Shown: piece by piece, positions 54,391 through 64,000 of the stretch
How positions within the stretch are numbered: position 1 is the stretch's first letter
Layout of the letters: every line of letters begins with the position of its first letter
Source: Aporrectodea caliginosa
Taxonomy: Eukaryota; Annelida; Clitellata; Crassiclitellata; Lumbricidae
Assembly (NCBI GenBank): GCA_020284085.1
Contig: JACEVL010000208.1
Location: 681,001-745,000 of the forward strand
DNA length: 64,000 nucleotides
Reading direction: 5' to 3'
The notes under the pieces: generated by a model
What the model saw: the letters and a program-made list of their open reading frames with translations, nothing else
Told to the model about the DNA's origin: nothing
The model's database searches: none
Position numbers and translations under genes: made by a program

Positions 54391-54571
54391 AGAAAAGTAA
54401 GAGACTGCATTTCGCACCATGCAAACTGAAAGCTTTCCTCGCTTGTGATCGATAATTATTACAAAGGACTCAAAGGAGCTTAGGCCTATAAGAAAAAAGA
54501 AAAGTAAGAGGTCTTCAGATATATATATATATACTCGCTATATATAGGCTATATATATTTATATATATATA

Positions 54572-55207
54572 CAGGGGCGGCGCTGGGTTTTTAGTTCTGG
54601 GGGGTCCACGAAAATGAAATTAACTTGCAAGCTGCGTGGCAGGCGCCCGAGTGCGAGGCACTGCGAGCGCCGAAGGCGCGAAGCTGCCCACGATTAGGGG
54701 GTCTGGGGGAGCGTCGTAAGCTCCCCCAGCTTTTTGGAGTAGCCTATAATGTTGCCATATGGAGCTCATTTTAGCCACTCTGAACTAAACATTTATAGCT
54801 TTAAAATGAACTTGATTTGCTAGTTGTTACGTTGACTTGGTAAAAAATGTGCTAACATGTAATTACTATTTTAATTATTAATTATTATTGTTATTATTTT
54901 CACTAAGAGTCAACACTGTACACACGGACCAATGACGTACCAATCATAAGCACGCAGTGCAGAGAGGTTTAGTAAGTAAGTTAAATATAATTTAAAGAAT
55001 TTGAGTAGACCTAATAAATAGTGATGATCATAATATTAATTTAATATATTGGAAATAGTTACAAAGTCATGACATTAGGTGCAAGGCTGTCAGCGAAACC
55101 AGACCCCCCACCAAAAAAATCTATTCGGATTTACACGAATTGGAGAAATGGTCTGAACGACAGCTGGGGGTCCGGACCCCTGGACCCCCCGGCCAGCGCC
55201 GCCCCTG
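54572..55207. mobile_element. MITE with CAGGGGCGGCGCTGG ends, 636 bp
   Basis: Ends CAGGGGCGGCGCTGG and CCAGCGCCGCCCCTG. TATATATA lies on both sides, compatible with an 8-bp duplication but in simple-sequence DNA. Subterminal CTGGGGGGTCC / GGACCCCCC inverted strings. Confidence 0.85.
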
Positions 55208-55929
55208 TATATATAGCGAGAATAATCGTAGCTGACATTAGCGGTTAATTGAAAATTAAGTGTTCTGTTCAAAGAGAAATCTTTCATTTGTCAGAACGCT
55301 TAATGGTCTATAGCTTTGATATATCATAAGCATTTTTCTTGGATGCCAGCCTGGCTTAGGCTAATGCGTTCATCAGATCCTTCCATTCCGCTCGGTAACT
55401 ACCTTTCAGAACTGATGAGCTCTCAATGTCATCGCGCAACCTTGATCACATATATAGAGTAACTTTATACGAGATGAATCCAGCAACCTTTTCGTACTTC
55501 ATCAGGATTTTAGCTGGTTTCCCATTGCAGCTGCGGTTCCTGTAAAAATCTGTTCTCGATTTAAAGCGAGTGCTATATGCTCATTGATTACTCGGAGTTT
55601 ACTCGGAGTTTACTTCGAGCACACGCGGCTAACACGTCGATGTTTAAACCGTTGTGCTGTATAGTTGCAGACTACGCTAGGAAAATCTTTTAAATGTTAT
55701 CTTTCAGGAACCCCCCAAAAAAAAAATCTTTTCAGTTACTTGGTCACAATTCCATGGTCACAACCAGTTAAATGCCGATTCTCTCTTCGATCTGCTGGAA
55801 AGTATGTTGTTCCTGCTGCACGTCTTGTCTTTGGCCGGCGTTCATTCACAGTTGCTGGTCCCTAACATGAATTAGATTGGGCTATAATCGATTAGAATGC
55901 ATTAATGTTGATTTCACTATATAGCATTA
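55208..55929 (+). pseudogene. Intergenic with a LINE C-terminal fragment at 55777-55866
   Basis: 55777-55866 encodes FSLRSAG and VFGRRSFTVAGP, the C-terminal motif of LINE proteins, ending in TAA. The rest shows nothing recognisable. Confidence 0.55.
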
Positions 55930-55979
55930 GGTTAGATTCGTTGAGATGCGGATTGCTAACCCTTTGGCTAGCCGCACAC

Positions 55980-56475
55980 CTAAATGCGGCCTATTAGGCC
56001 CTGGTGGTGGAATATTGAGTACTACTGGTAGCTTATTAATGGTAGCCTATTAGTGATACCCTAAGAGTGGTAGCCCATTAATAGCAGCCTAGCTGTTAAT
56101 GGCAACCTATTAATGGTTACCTATTAATGGCAGCTAATTAACTAAACACCACTCGTAATTAACTATCTCATTCTAACCTTATATATATTAATTAATTAAT
56201 TAGGTTAACAATAAATTTGATAAGTTATATATCGCAACAGCTATACTTGTGGTAGCCTTTTAGTGGTAGTCCACTAGTAACAGCCTTTTAACGGTAGCCT
56301 CTCAATGGCAGCCTATTAATGGTAGCATTCTAATGGCAGCCTATTAATGGTAGCATTTTACTGGTAGCCTATTAATGGTTGCCATTTATCGGTTGCTTTC
56401 AACGGTAGCCCATTAGTTGTAGTCTATTAGTGGTAGCCTATTATTGGTATCCTAGTAATGGTAGCCTAACAATGA
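55980..56475. repeat. 16-17-bp minisatellite, 'GGTAGCCTATTAATGG'
   Basis: About 25 degenerate units (GGTAGCCTATTAATGG, GGCAGCCTATTAATGG, GGTAGCATTCTAATGG) in two blocks, 55980-56135 and 56250-56475, with a break of AT-rich DNA. Confidence 0.85.
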
Positions 56476-56779
56476 CCAGGCATAAGCTGTTCTGGACAAA
56501 GAGGCGAAGCGGCTTCATCTTTTCTGCTGCGCTCCCTTATACTGGCGCTGCATAATCCGTGGCCGAGCAGTGGATGAATAGCGGGTTGGGATCCAAGGGA
56601 CTTAACAACGTTTTCCGTAAATCGCTTCATCACTGAAGATAGGAATCTCCGTCCGCTGCAGTCTTTGTGCATCGGAGTCCATCCGTCTCAAGCGTTCATC
56701 AGATTAACCATTCACTCAGACCGTATGTGTGTACGCGCTCGACCGTGTATATCGCAGGCCTCTACCAGCCTCTGTCTGT

Positions 56780-57500
56780 CTGTCTGTATGTATGTGTATA
56801 TGTGTGTATGTATGTGTGTATGTATGTACGTATGTATGTATGTATGTATGTATGTATGTGTGTATGTATGTATGTATGTATGTATGTATGTATGTACGTA
56901 TGTATGTATGTGTGTATGTATGTATGTATGTCTGTCTGTATGTATGTATGCATGCATGTATGTATGTATGTATGTATGTATGTATGTATGTATGCATGTA
57001 TGTATATAAGTATGTATGTATGTATGTATGTATGCATGTATGTATGTATCTATGTATGTATGTATCTATGTATGTATGTATGTATGTCTATCTATCTAAC
57101 TGTCTGTCTGTCTGTCTGTCTGTCTGCCTGCCTCTGTCTGCCTGTCCGTCTGTCTGTCTGTCTGCTCTCGTATGACGTCTTAATCTGCCAGCCGGGTGCC
57201 TGTAGTTTATCACCTTGTCGTATGCCGCCAGTCTGCATGCTTGTGGCTGTTTGTCTTCTCTGACACCCATGTATCTGTCTAACTGTCCGTCTTTTTGTCT
57301 GCTCGCATACCGCCTTACAGTTATATCGTTCGTCAGTCTGTCTGTCTGTCTGTCTATCTATCTGTCTATCTATCTGTCTGTCTGTCTGTCTGTTTGCCTG
57401 TCTATCTATCTATATGTCTGTCTCTGTCTATCTATCTGTCTGTCTGTCTGTCTGCATGCCTGTCTGTCTCGCTACTTGCTTCAGAATCTTTCTGTCTCTC
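56780..57500. repeat. (TATG)n and (CTGT)n tetranucleotide arrays
   Basis: TATGTATG units from 56785 to 57085, then CTGTCTGT/CTATCTAT units to about 57480. The Met/Tyr/Val/Cys-rich ORFs on both strands are artefacts of the repeat. Confidence 0.95.
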
Positions 57501-59384
57501 TCTCTCTTCTCGCCGACTTGTAAGGAGCAGAGAGAGATTTAAGTGAAGTCGATATGAGTTGGCTGTAGCTGTATACTCAGCATTGGCTGCCGCTGCTGCT
57601 ACTTCTTTTTCTGCAGTAGCAGCAGTAGAATATTCGACGTTCAGAAAAGAAACTCGACCCTTTTAAAGAGCGCTCATTCAATATTTATCCGACAGGGACG
57701 CGAGCGATCCAGGCTCAGGTTGCCTCGAAAATTAGTCCCGTCGATTTCGGACAATCGAAATAATTCCTCCGCCGTTTCCATGTCGTTAAAATAATTGCTA
57801 TTATCGTAATCGAATAATGATTTTGGTTGCTGCAGATGGTGCCAAGTGCAATAACCTGACGATTGCGCTGCCAGGAATCTATATAAAAATTAACAATTCC
57901 ATATTATATTCAACGTAAAGTGTAATTTGATCATGACCTCCTTACAAAGTTCAGAAGGGCACTTTGAAGCCGGGTAGACGCTAAGAGCCACAAGTGGACT
58001 GTAACAGGCAAGTTTTAAAAGGTTTTCAAGATCTTTTTATCGACCGTCCATGAAAATGATTTGATTAAGTTAAATTAGTATATGGCTTTCCCGCGAAGCA
58101 TTTGAGACCTGTCACTACGGTGCTATATAAATTATCTCCAATTTGCGCACGCGGACTGCGCAATATCACGTGGTCATAAATGCAGAAATAAATGTAACGG
58201 AATTTAGTTTGGTTCATGGCTATGGTTCTGTTCATTTTATGGCTACAGATCCACAAATGCGTTGGCCGATAGCATAATGCAAATTCAATTTACTTGCATT
58301 TCATTCGTGCTAGATTTATGTGCAATCATAGGTGGCGCCACGAATGAACTGAGCACTCTTCAGTGAACTACATATCACTTCCGCCATATTTGACGAATAG
58401 TTGATTTTATTAATCCTAGTTGTAAATCCTTTATATTCTGAATTTAATCAACGGAATATTCCAAATATTGAATTTTATACACCGGTCTAGTGATAGCATA
58501 AAAGCGCGGCTTGCTTTGTTGCTGTTTTCTAGGGTTTAAATCCAGGTTTAGTCTATTCAGTTCAAACAAGACGACCGCTTTAAATTGAGAGTTACGACCA
58601 TAATACAGAGCATATCTGCTTTTAAGCAGGAAAGGCAGTCTAAACAAGCGTGAATGCTTTGGGATGTTGTATAAAGGACTACTTAGAGAAGATACTAGGC
58701 GCTGATATACATGATAGCCTACACACGGTGGACACATGATCGAAGCATGTTTGCGTATCGAGGCTTGTTTGCATTATCGGTCGATTCGAAGACAATGCTG
58801 TTAAAAGCATTTTCGGTCGCACATAATTCACTCCGCTGTAAAAATTCAGTAGTCTGTCGCTTGCATGAACACCAAATGGGGTTGCACGCAACAGTTTCGC
58901 CATTTTGGAAATTGCGAGTTTAAGGCCATATAGTGGTGTTAATATACGCCTATAGTTGCCGCACCATACCCATACACGCCATGGCTTGGCTTCAAACCGA
59001 ATTGTGCACTTCCATCTGTTGCCCTGACCCCTGCACAGTCCGACCCAAAAAGATTCCGATTGCTCCATTTCGCTCCTGTTTTTGAGGAAGTCGTTGCGAC
59101 TGTTTGCCAAAGGAGCGCAGCTGTTACAGTCTCAAGATGGATAGCTGAGAGCGCAGAAGTGAATAGTTCATATTCACGTCACTGTATCTGCTGGTGGGCG
59201 GTCGGTCTTTCGGTGACTTTGACGGTCGATTCGTTATCCTCTGTGAGTCCATGCTGTCTAGAAGTCCACGGTCTGTATTGTTGGTTAGCGCCAGGAGGGA
59301 AGACCGCACGAAATAAATCTCAATATCCGGCATGGTGCATGCACGGTCAGACAAATGAGGGAGAGAAACTGCGGGAGAGGCAGA
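57501..59384. other. Intergenic, no recognised gene
   Basis: No conserved domain in any frame. ORFs at 58444 (minus), 58679 (minus) and 59060 are short and without family resemblance. Composition is less repetitive than the surroundings, so an untranslated exon cannot be excluded. Confidence 0.4.
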
Positions 59385-59760
59385 CAGACAGATATACCAG
59401 ACACCTTTACCAGACACATATACCAGACAGACAAACAGGCAGCTATACCAGACAGATATACCAGACATATAGATAATCACAGATGGTAGCGCGACACTTA
59501 CTTAATGCCGTGACACTTAATACCATGACACTTAATACCGGACAAGTAATCCCGACAACAATTAATCCCACAGACCTTTAATACCTGTAGTTAAGGCTTA
59601 TGCATAAAGTCCGAGAGATAGTTTGGTGCAGGGCCAAGTTGAGATATATCAGACAAACAGACATACAGCTAGACCAGACAGCTAGACCAGACATGCAGAC
59701 AGATAAATCACAGATAAACCAGACAGACAGACAGACAGGCAGGCAGGCAGGCAGGAAGGA
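59385..59760. repeat. (AGAC)n-like array, ATACCAGACAGACA units
   Basis: Irregular CAGACAGATATACCAGACA units at 59385-59470 and 59650-59755, with a section of ACACTTAATACCGTG-like repeats between (59490-59560). Confidence 0.75.
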
Positions 59761-59788
59761 AGAGATATGTATCCAGTCGATGCTGGCG

Positions 59789-59870
59789 TTGGTTTTTAAG
59801 AGAACTTGAATGGGATGGGAAAGAAAAATAATTTTCTTTCCCATCCCATTCAAGTTCTCTTAAAAACCAA
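59789..59870. repeat. Perfect palindrome: 39-bp arms, 4-nt spacer
   Basis: The arm 59789-59827 (starting TTGGTTTTTAAGAGAACTTG) is an exact reverse complement of 59832-59870, with ATAA between. It sits at the end of the AGAC array and next to a MITE-like end (GGCGCCTCCACTG, 59950-59964). An RNA copy would fold into a pre-miRNA-sized hairpin. Confidence 0.95.
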
Positions 59871-60444
59871 TGTCAAAAATCACTGCAAATCACAGGGAGG
59901 AGTGGACAAAAGGGAAGGGCTTGGAGCTTTAGCCCCCCCAACCTGAAATCCTGGCGCCTCCACTGAACGTTAAAGTATACCAATCGTCTTCATGCAGAGT
60001 GCAAACATCGAAAATGCCCTACAGTCAGACAGTCATTACGGCCTTAGGGGCCAGCAGCTATTTATTTATGCATGCATGCATGAATGTATGTGTGTATGTA
60101 TTAAGGGTCTTACTACCTATCCACATACATACGTGTCATACGTACATACATACATACATACACACATACTGTAAGTACATAGGCTACATAACTTGACTTT
60201 GATGGGCCATCGGTTGATGACTTGTGCATTAGACAACAGTGCTATAGAACTGACTGATTAATAATAATTAACAATACATTAGTACATAATATTATATACA
60301 TAATACATACATAGCCTACCTATAAAACCGGTTAATTCGTAAATTTACGGATGTTTGTACGACATGATTTATAGAACTTTACAGACGCCCTGTACATTAT
60401 ATCGATGGCTATAGACGTCCTTCTCGTATACGCAATGTCTATAT
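59871..60444. other. Intergenic with a MITE end and (CATA)n
   Basis: 59870-59964 ends in GGCGCCTCCACTG, a MITE-type terminus (CAGTGGAGGCGCC inverted); its partner end was not found. A short CATACATA run is at 60125-60165. No gene. Confidence 0.4.
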
Positions 60445-61137
60445 CAGTGCTCCCAAAGTGGTGGTCTGCGGACCGGTGCCGGTCCGCGAGTCCTCAGTTG
60501 CCGGTCCACAAAGTGAGTCATGAAACTGGTCAAATTGTCTCGCAATCAAGAAATGACTTATAGTTTTCATAGTTTTTAGAAGTCATAACAAAAACACTTA
60601 TTAGGCTAGCATTTAAAGTGCAATAGAGTCCTAGAATTGGCTAAACATGCATCTAAATCAATTTTAATACATTTTGAGGAATTTAGATGATCGAAAACGA
60701 AAAAGAGAAATAATAAATTTGGCATCGGTCCTCCTGCAGTGGGAAAATTCTTGCCGGTCCGTGACAGTGAAAAGTTAAATCCTGGCGGTACGTGACACTG
60801 AAAAGTTAATTCCTGGCGGTCCGTGGCATTGAAAAGTTAATTCCTGGCGGTCCGTCACCGTCCGTGGCATTGAAAAGTTAATTCCTGGCGGTCCGTCACC
60901 GTCCGTGGCATTGAAAAGTTAATTTCTGGCGGTCCGTGGCATTGAAAAGTTAATTCCTGGCGGTCCGTGGCATTGAAAAGTTAATTCCTGGCGGTCCGTG
61001 GCATTGAAAAGTTAATTCCTGGCGGTCCGTTACACTGAAAAGTTACTTCCTGGCTGTCCGTGACACTAAAAAGTTAATTCCTGCCGGTCCGTGACACTGA
61101 AAAGTTAATTCCTGCCGGTCCGTGACACCGAAAAGTT
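60445..61137. repeat. hAT-like MITE end with 31-bp minisatellite, 12 units
   Basis: It starts CAGTGCTCCCAAAGTGGTGG, a hAT-type terminus; no right terminus is found. From 60753 to 61137 a 31-bp unit (GGTCCGTGACACTGAAAAG plus TTAATTCCTGGC) repeats 12 times, two units carrying an extra GTCACCGTCC-like piece. The unit occurs once in the element body, so it grew from within. The array ends 15 bp from the GPCR stop codon. Confidence 0.85.
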
Positions 61138-61151
61138 TAGGATGCGCTGGT

Positions 61152-62243
61152 TTAGACTTTGTTGAGAGTGATTTGTGTACTGCAGGTCGTCACGAATTTC
61201 TGGCCAGCCTGCCTCACGAGTCCGACGCTGTGCAGACCCACGTACTCCTCCTTCCTGGCCCCGAAGGACCGCGCCAGAAGCCCCCTTCGGAAGTTCCTAC
61301 TCGTCAGTATATAGATGACGAAGTTAACAGACGAGTTGAGGATGGCCAGAAGGTCTCCGATGGCCGTGTAGTAGTAGTGCCACCCGCCACAGTGCCTCTC
61401 CTCTTCGCCGATAACCGTCCAGAGGATGTGATCGATGAACGTCGGCGTCTGGCAGAAGATGAAGACACACATGACGACGACGAGGACCAGGGAGACGTCC
61501 TGCTGGTACCAGCCCTTGCCCATCTCGACCCAGCGCTGCTGACGTCGCTTCAGGGCCAGGATCAGCTGGACGTTGAAGAATGTGATGAGGAGTAGGGGCC
61601 CGCCGTGGATAACGACGAAGTAGAGGACGTTGGCGTAGACGATCCGGTAGAACTTGTTGTCGCCGAGTTCGCTGATCTCGAAGGCACTCCTCGAGACGTT
61701 CGGCGCCAGGCAGATCTGGACGCTCTGGTACTCGAAGAAGCGCGGGATGTTGTAGATGACAGAGAAGATCGTTATACCGGCGACGCGGGTCTGTGCCTCA
61801 CGACACGTGTAGACCTTCGACTGTCGGAACGGTTTGCAGACGGAGCAGTACCTGTGCAGCGATACGAGTACGGTGACGATAACCGTACACGTATAGGGTA
61901 TCAGGTAGATCGGCCAGAGCAGAGGTACGATGGTCAGGTAGACGTGGTAGTAGGAGCCCAGGAAGCCAGTGTACGGGTAGACGGCTGGAAGGATGTAGAG
62001 GGGCACGGCTGTGACGAGGACCAGAGAGTCGGCGAAGGCCAAGGCCTGGAGCAGGAAGGACGTGGCCGATCGGCCTCGGTCGCGAAGCAGGACGAGGAAA
62101 GAGGCCGCGTTGCCGACGAGACCGAGGCTGCACAGCGTTCCCATGGCGACCGTGTAGACGATGAAGTCGAAGAGGGCGCACGAGTTGGACACGTGGAACC
62201 TCTGCGAGTTTTCGCTCGTGTTGACGTCGAGGCAGCTCTTCAT
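61152..62243 (-). CDS. Class A GPCR, FMRFamide-receptor-like
   Basis: An intact single-exon ORF of 363 aa. Seven-transmembrane peptide receptor of the rhodopsin family, plasma membrane. Marks: GN in TM1 (N45); LAFADSLVL in TM2 (D72); HRY at 130-132 in place of DRY, followed by CSVCKPF; ECL2 cysteine C178; NVQLILALKRRQQRW leading out of TM5; CQTP at 264-267 for the CWxP switch; LNSSVNFVIY at 302-311 for NPxxY; then SRNFRRG of helix 8. The NSSVNFxIY and HRYxxVCxPF signatures are typical of FMRFamide-receptor-like proteins of invertebrates. The coding sequence is GC-rich against AT-rich surroundings. Upstream are three 80-bp repeats; downstream is a minisatellite. The long overlapping plus-strand frames are shadows. 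Confidence 0.93.
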   Translation of the reverse strand: MKSCLDVNTSENSQRFHVSNSCALFDFIVYTVAMGTLCSLGLVGNAASFLVLLRDRGRSATSFLLQALAFADSLVLVTAVPLYILPAVYPYTGFLGSYYHVYLTIVPLLWPIYLIPYTCTVIVTVLVSLHRYCSVCKPFRQSKVYTCREAQTRVAGITIFSVIYNIPRFFEYQSVQICLAPNVSRSAFEISELGDNKFYRIVYANVLYFVVIHGGPLLLITFFNVQLILALKRRQQRWVEMGKGWYQQDVSLVLVVVMCVFIFCQTPTFIDHILWTVIGEEERHCGGWHYYYTAIGDLLAILNSSVNFVIYILTSRNFRRGLLARSFGARKEEYVGLHSVGLVRQAGQKFVTTCSTQITLNKV

Positions 62244-62255
62244 TGCAGACTACTT

Positions 62256-62500
62256 TAACGTAAGGTTAAATGGCTGAATTTATATAGCGCGTGGTGTAGG
62301 TACTTCTCGCCAGCAGTTCGTGTTAGCAAATAGTGTAACGTAAGGTTAAATGGCTGAATTTATATAGCGCGTGGTGTAGGTACTTCTCGCCAGCAGTTCG
62401 TGTTAGCAAATCGTGTAACGTAAGGTTAAAATGGCTAACTTTATAATAGCGCCTGGAATAGGTAGGATACTTTTCGCCAGCAGTTCCTCTTCGCAGGTTG
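62256..62500. repeat. 80-bp tandem repeat, three units, directly upstream of the GPCR start
   Basis: TAACGTAAGGTTAAATGGCT and AATTTATATAGCGCGTGG, ACTTCTCGCCAGCAGTTCG recur at 80-bp spacing (62261, 62341, 62421). The first two units are almost identical, the third diverged. It begins 13 bp before the ATG of the minus-strand gene, so it would form the 5' UTR or proximal promoter. Confidence 0.92.
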
Positions 62501-62991
62501 TGAAACCTAAGACAGTGAGTACTTTTATACTGTGATTAAAGATTAAGTAAGGCTAGCGTAAACGCCGGGTCTATGCGACAATTTAGACTACTTATCTGAG
62601 TTAAGTAATTATGCAAGAAATCGATTAAAAGTACTCTAAGAGTAAGATTATTTTAAGAATACCTCTTAAATACGCAGTGGTATGAATAAAGTATTTGCAC
62701 AGTGCTGCAGATCATGAATCCATTATTGCATAGTTATTAGGTAACAGTAGAATCCTACCGTAATCAGCCTAATTTCTAACAGGTTTCGATACAGCGCTAC
62801 AACACCGCCGCAATAATTAAGACGTTCAGCGAAAGTCGATCCGAAAAAAGCCTTTACGGTCACAATTTCTTCGATCGAGATAATGGAAAACAATTCCAAA
62901 GATCGATTGTTTTTAAAGTCCGGGTCGTTAGCCGCACACAATGCAGTCGGTTTCATAGATCCTCTGCGGAGATTCGCGTACAATAGTACGA
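62501..62991. other. Intergenic, nothing recognised
   Basis: No repeat family, RNA gene or domain is recognised here. The minus-strand ORF at 62723-62983 has no features. Confidence 0.4.
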
Positions 62992-63531
62992 ATGGCCGAC
63001 GCTATTCGTAATAGCATCGAGACGCCAGTCCCTAGCGCGACCGTTGCCATTCCTCAACAGAGCAATCGCTTGCAGAGACTATTCCGTTGGCTGGCAGCGC
63101 AGTCCACAGAGACAGTGGAAGAAGAATCGACAGTCTTACGACGTCACTGCGAACCAGAGACTCGAGACTCAACTGTCGTCCCGCCACACACCACGCACCG
63201 ACAAATACGTCACGATGTACAGAACCATTTCATGCGCGAACGAACGTGCGCAGTTACTCGATCGGAGCTTCTAACGCGGCTACCGGGCAGGATGTGGGCG
63301 GCGAGCAACATCCCGCTTAACAAGTCACAGACGAGTCGAGCTGTATGGACTCCATTGGACTGCTCTATACCCAGGGGCGTCTATCCCCCTAAGCCATTGG
63401 AGCAACTACCCCTCCGCTCCCCTTCCCATGGTACGACATTAACAAAATTTGAAATCCCCCCTAATTTCGCAATGAGGTCTTCCCCCCTATTTCTTGGATG
63501 GAACATTTGCTCCAAGGTTTACATGGTGTAG
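62992..63531 (+). CDS. Doubtful ORF of 179 codons, unknown
   Basis: ATG 62992 to TAG. About 125 residues of arginine- and threonine-rich sequence precede a MITE at 63372, which supplies the last ~52 codons. Without the MITE the frame would end six codons later (ATACC joined to GTTTCAATTAACCTAA). No domain, signal peptide or membrane segment is seen, and two other frames are open over the same stretch, so composition may explain it. It could be a first exon. Confidence 0.2.
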   Translation: MADAIRNSIETPVPSATVAIPQQSNRLQRLFRWLAAQSTETVEEESTVLRRHCEPETRDSTVVPPHTTHRQIRHDVQNHFMRERTCAVTRSELLTRLPGRMWAASNIPLNKSQTSRAVWTPLDCSIPRGVYPPKPLEQLPLRSPSHGTTLTKFEIPPNFAMRSSPLFLGWNICSKVYMV

Positions 63532-63540
63532 ACGCCCCTG
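63372..63540. mobile_element. 169-bp hAT-like MITE with exact 8-bp TSD
   Basis: Ends CAGGGGCGTCTATCCCCC and GGTGTAGACGCCCCTG, flanked by TCTATACC at 63364-63371 and 63541-63548. Confidence 0.95.
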
Positions 63541-63548
63541 TCTATACC

Positions 63549-64000
63549 GTTTCAATTAACCTAACGCTTTGAGCGTTCTAACAGTATACGATAAACGCAG
63601 GATCGTATAGGCTTTTGTTTTGCTATTTGTGTCGTTATCAGTGCAGAAATAGAGCTCGCGTTATGGAGAGTTTTCAAAAGCTCTTACTACGACGCACAAC
63701 ACTGACACGTTTAGCTCCTGCGTATACACGTCTTTATTGAGGCGAGTCGTTATTGCAGCTGTATCCACGCCACTTCGCGGAAGTCGAGAGTACGTTAACC
63801 TTAGCGGATGGGGTCGACTACACTAAATCGGGAAACATTAAAGCGCGTGACAACAGATTGAGTGGGTGGCATGCATGCAATGACGGCGCTGGGTGTTTCC
63901 GTTATGGGGTGGGCAACAAAGGCGTCGAGTTAGGGTTCCATTAAGGAGGTCAGCAAAGGGGAGGAGGGGTCACCCGTATGCGGGAATACGCGGATAAGGG
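63549..64000. other. Intergenic, nothing recognised
   Basis: No feature is supported to the window end. The ORF at 63753-63944 has no recognisable content. Confidence 0.4.

Noticed and set aside
56665..57263. Met/Tyr/Val/Cys-rich ORFs of up to 198 aa on both strands
   Set aside because: Direct translation of (TATG)n and (CTGT)n repeats.
60753..61137. CRISPR-like regular repeat
   Set aside because: Contiguous 31-bp minisatellite without unique spacers, in an animal genome.
61605..62258. 217-aa plus-strand and 127-aa minus-strand ORFs over the FMRFamide-receptor-like gene
   Set aside because: GC-rich shadow frames; the 363-aa GPCR frame explains the conservation.

Overview
The window is eukaryotic DNA from an animal, most likely a marine invertebrate. 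It has spliced or single-exon animal genes (class A GPCRs, an ankyrin/SOCS-box protein, poly-C2H2 zinc-finger genes), APE-type non-LTR retrotransposons, tRNA-derived SINEs and many hAT-like MITEs in AT-rich intergenic DNA. The octamer TAGGCCTA is greatly over-represented. A deuterostome such as an echinoderm or hemichordate fits the gene set, but nothing here fixes the species.

Layout. 1-2142 is the visible part of a segmental duplication whose second copy is 9886-12795. Between the copies lies a two-exon ankyrin-repeat SOCS-box (ASB-type) gene (exons 3693-4870 and 7781-8285) with a transposon-filled 2.9 kb intron. Its last ~35 codons come from sequence homologous to the 3' end of the GPCR gene at 14026-15147, and a 5'-truncated LINE follows directly. 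From 17.6 to 46 kb there is a tandem array of three paralogous units, each with one poly-zinc-finger gene (28, 17 plus a broken one, and 21 fingers). The array is split by an internally deleted hAT element (17986-20086), a truncated antisense LINE (21550-23055), a LINE with an intact 1161-codon ORF (28259-31744) and many MITEs. 46.7-48.9 kb is a decayed hAT of the ZNF862-like type carrying a LINE fragment. 49-60 kb has no recognisable host gene: it holds MITEs, LINE tails, an AT-rich satellite, polypyrimidine and tetranucleotide arrays and a perfect 39-bp palindrome. 61152-62243 (minus) is an intact FMRFamide-receptor-like GPCR with tandem repeats pressed against both ends. The last 1 kb has only a doubtful ORF with a small MITE in it.

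The host genes look functionally separate: a ubiquitin-ligase substrate receptor, two receptors and a family of DNA-binding proteins. The mobile elements form a readable history, because paralogous copies give empty sites. These confirm the insertion of several elements with exact 8-bp target duplications, show nested insertions, and show repeated 6-bp GGCCTA insertions next to TA. The most interesting results are that footprint-like GGCCTA signal, the ASB-GPCR-LINE chimera, a LINE/SINE pair sharing one 3' tail, and a 2A-like motif in the intact LINE.
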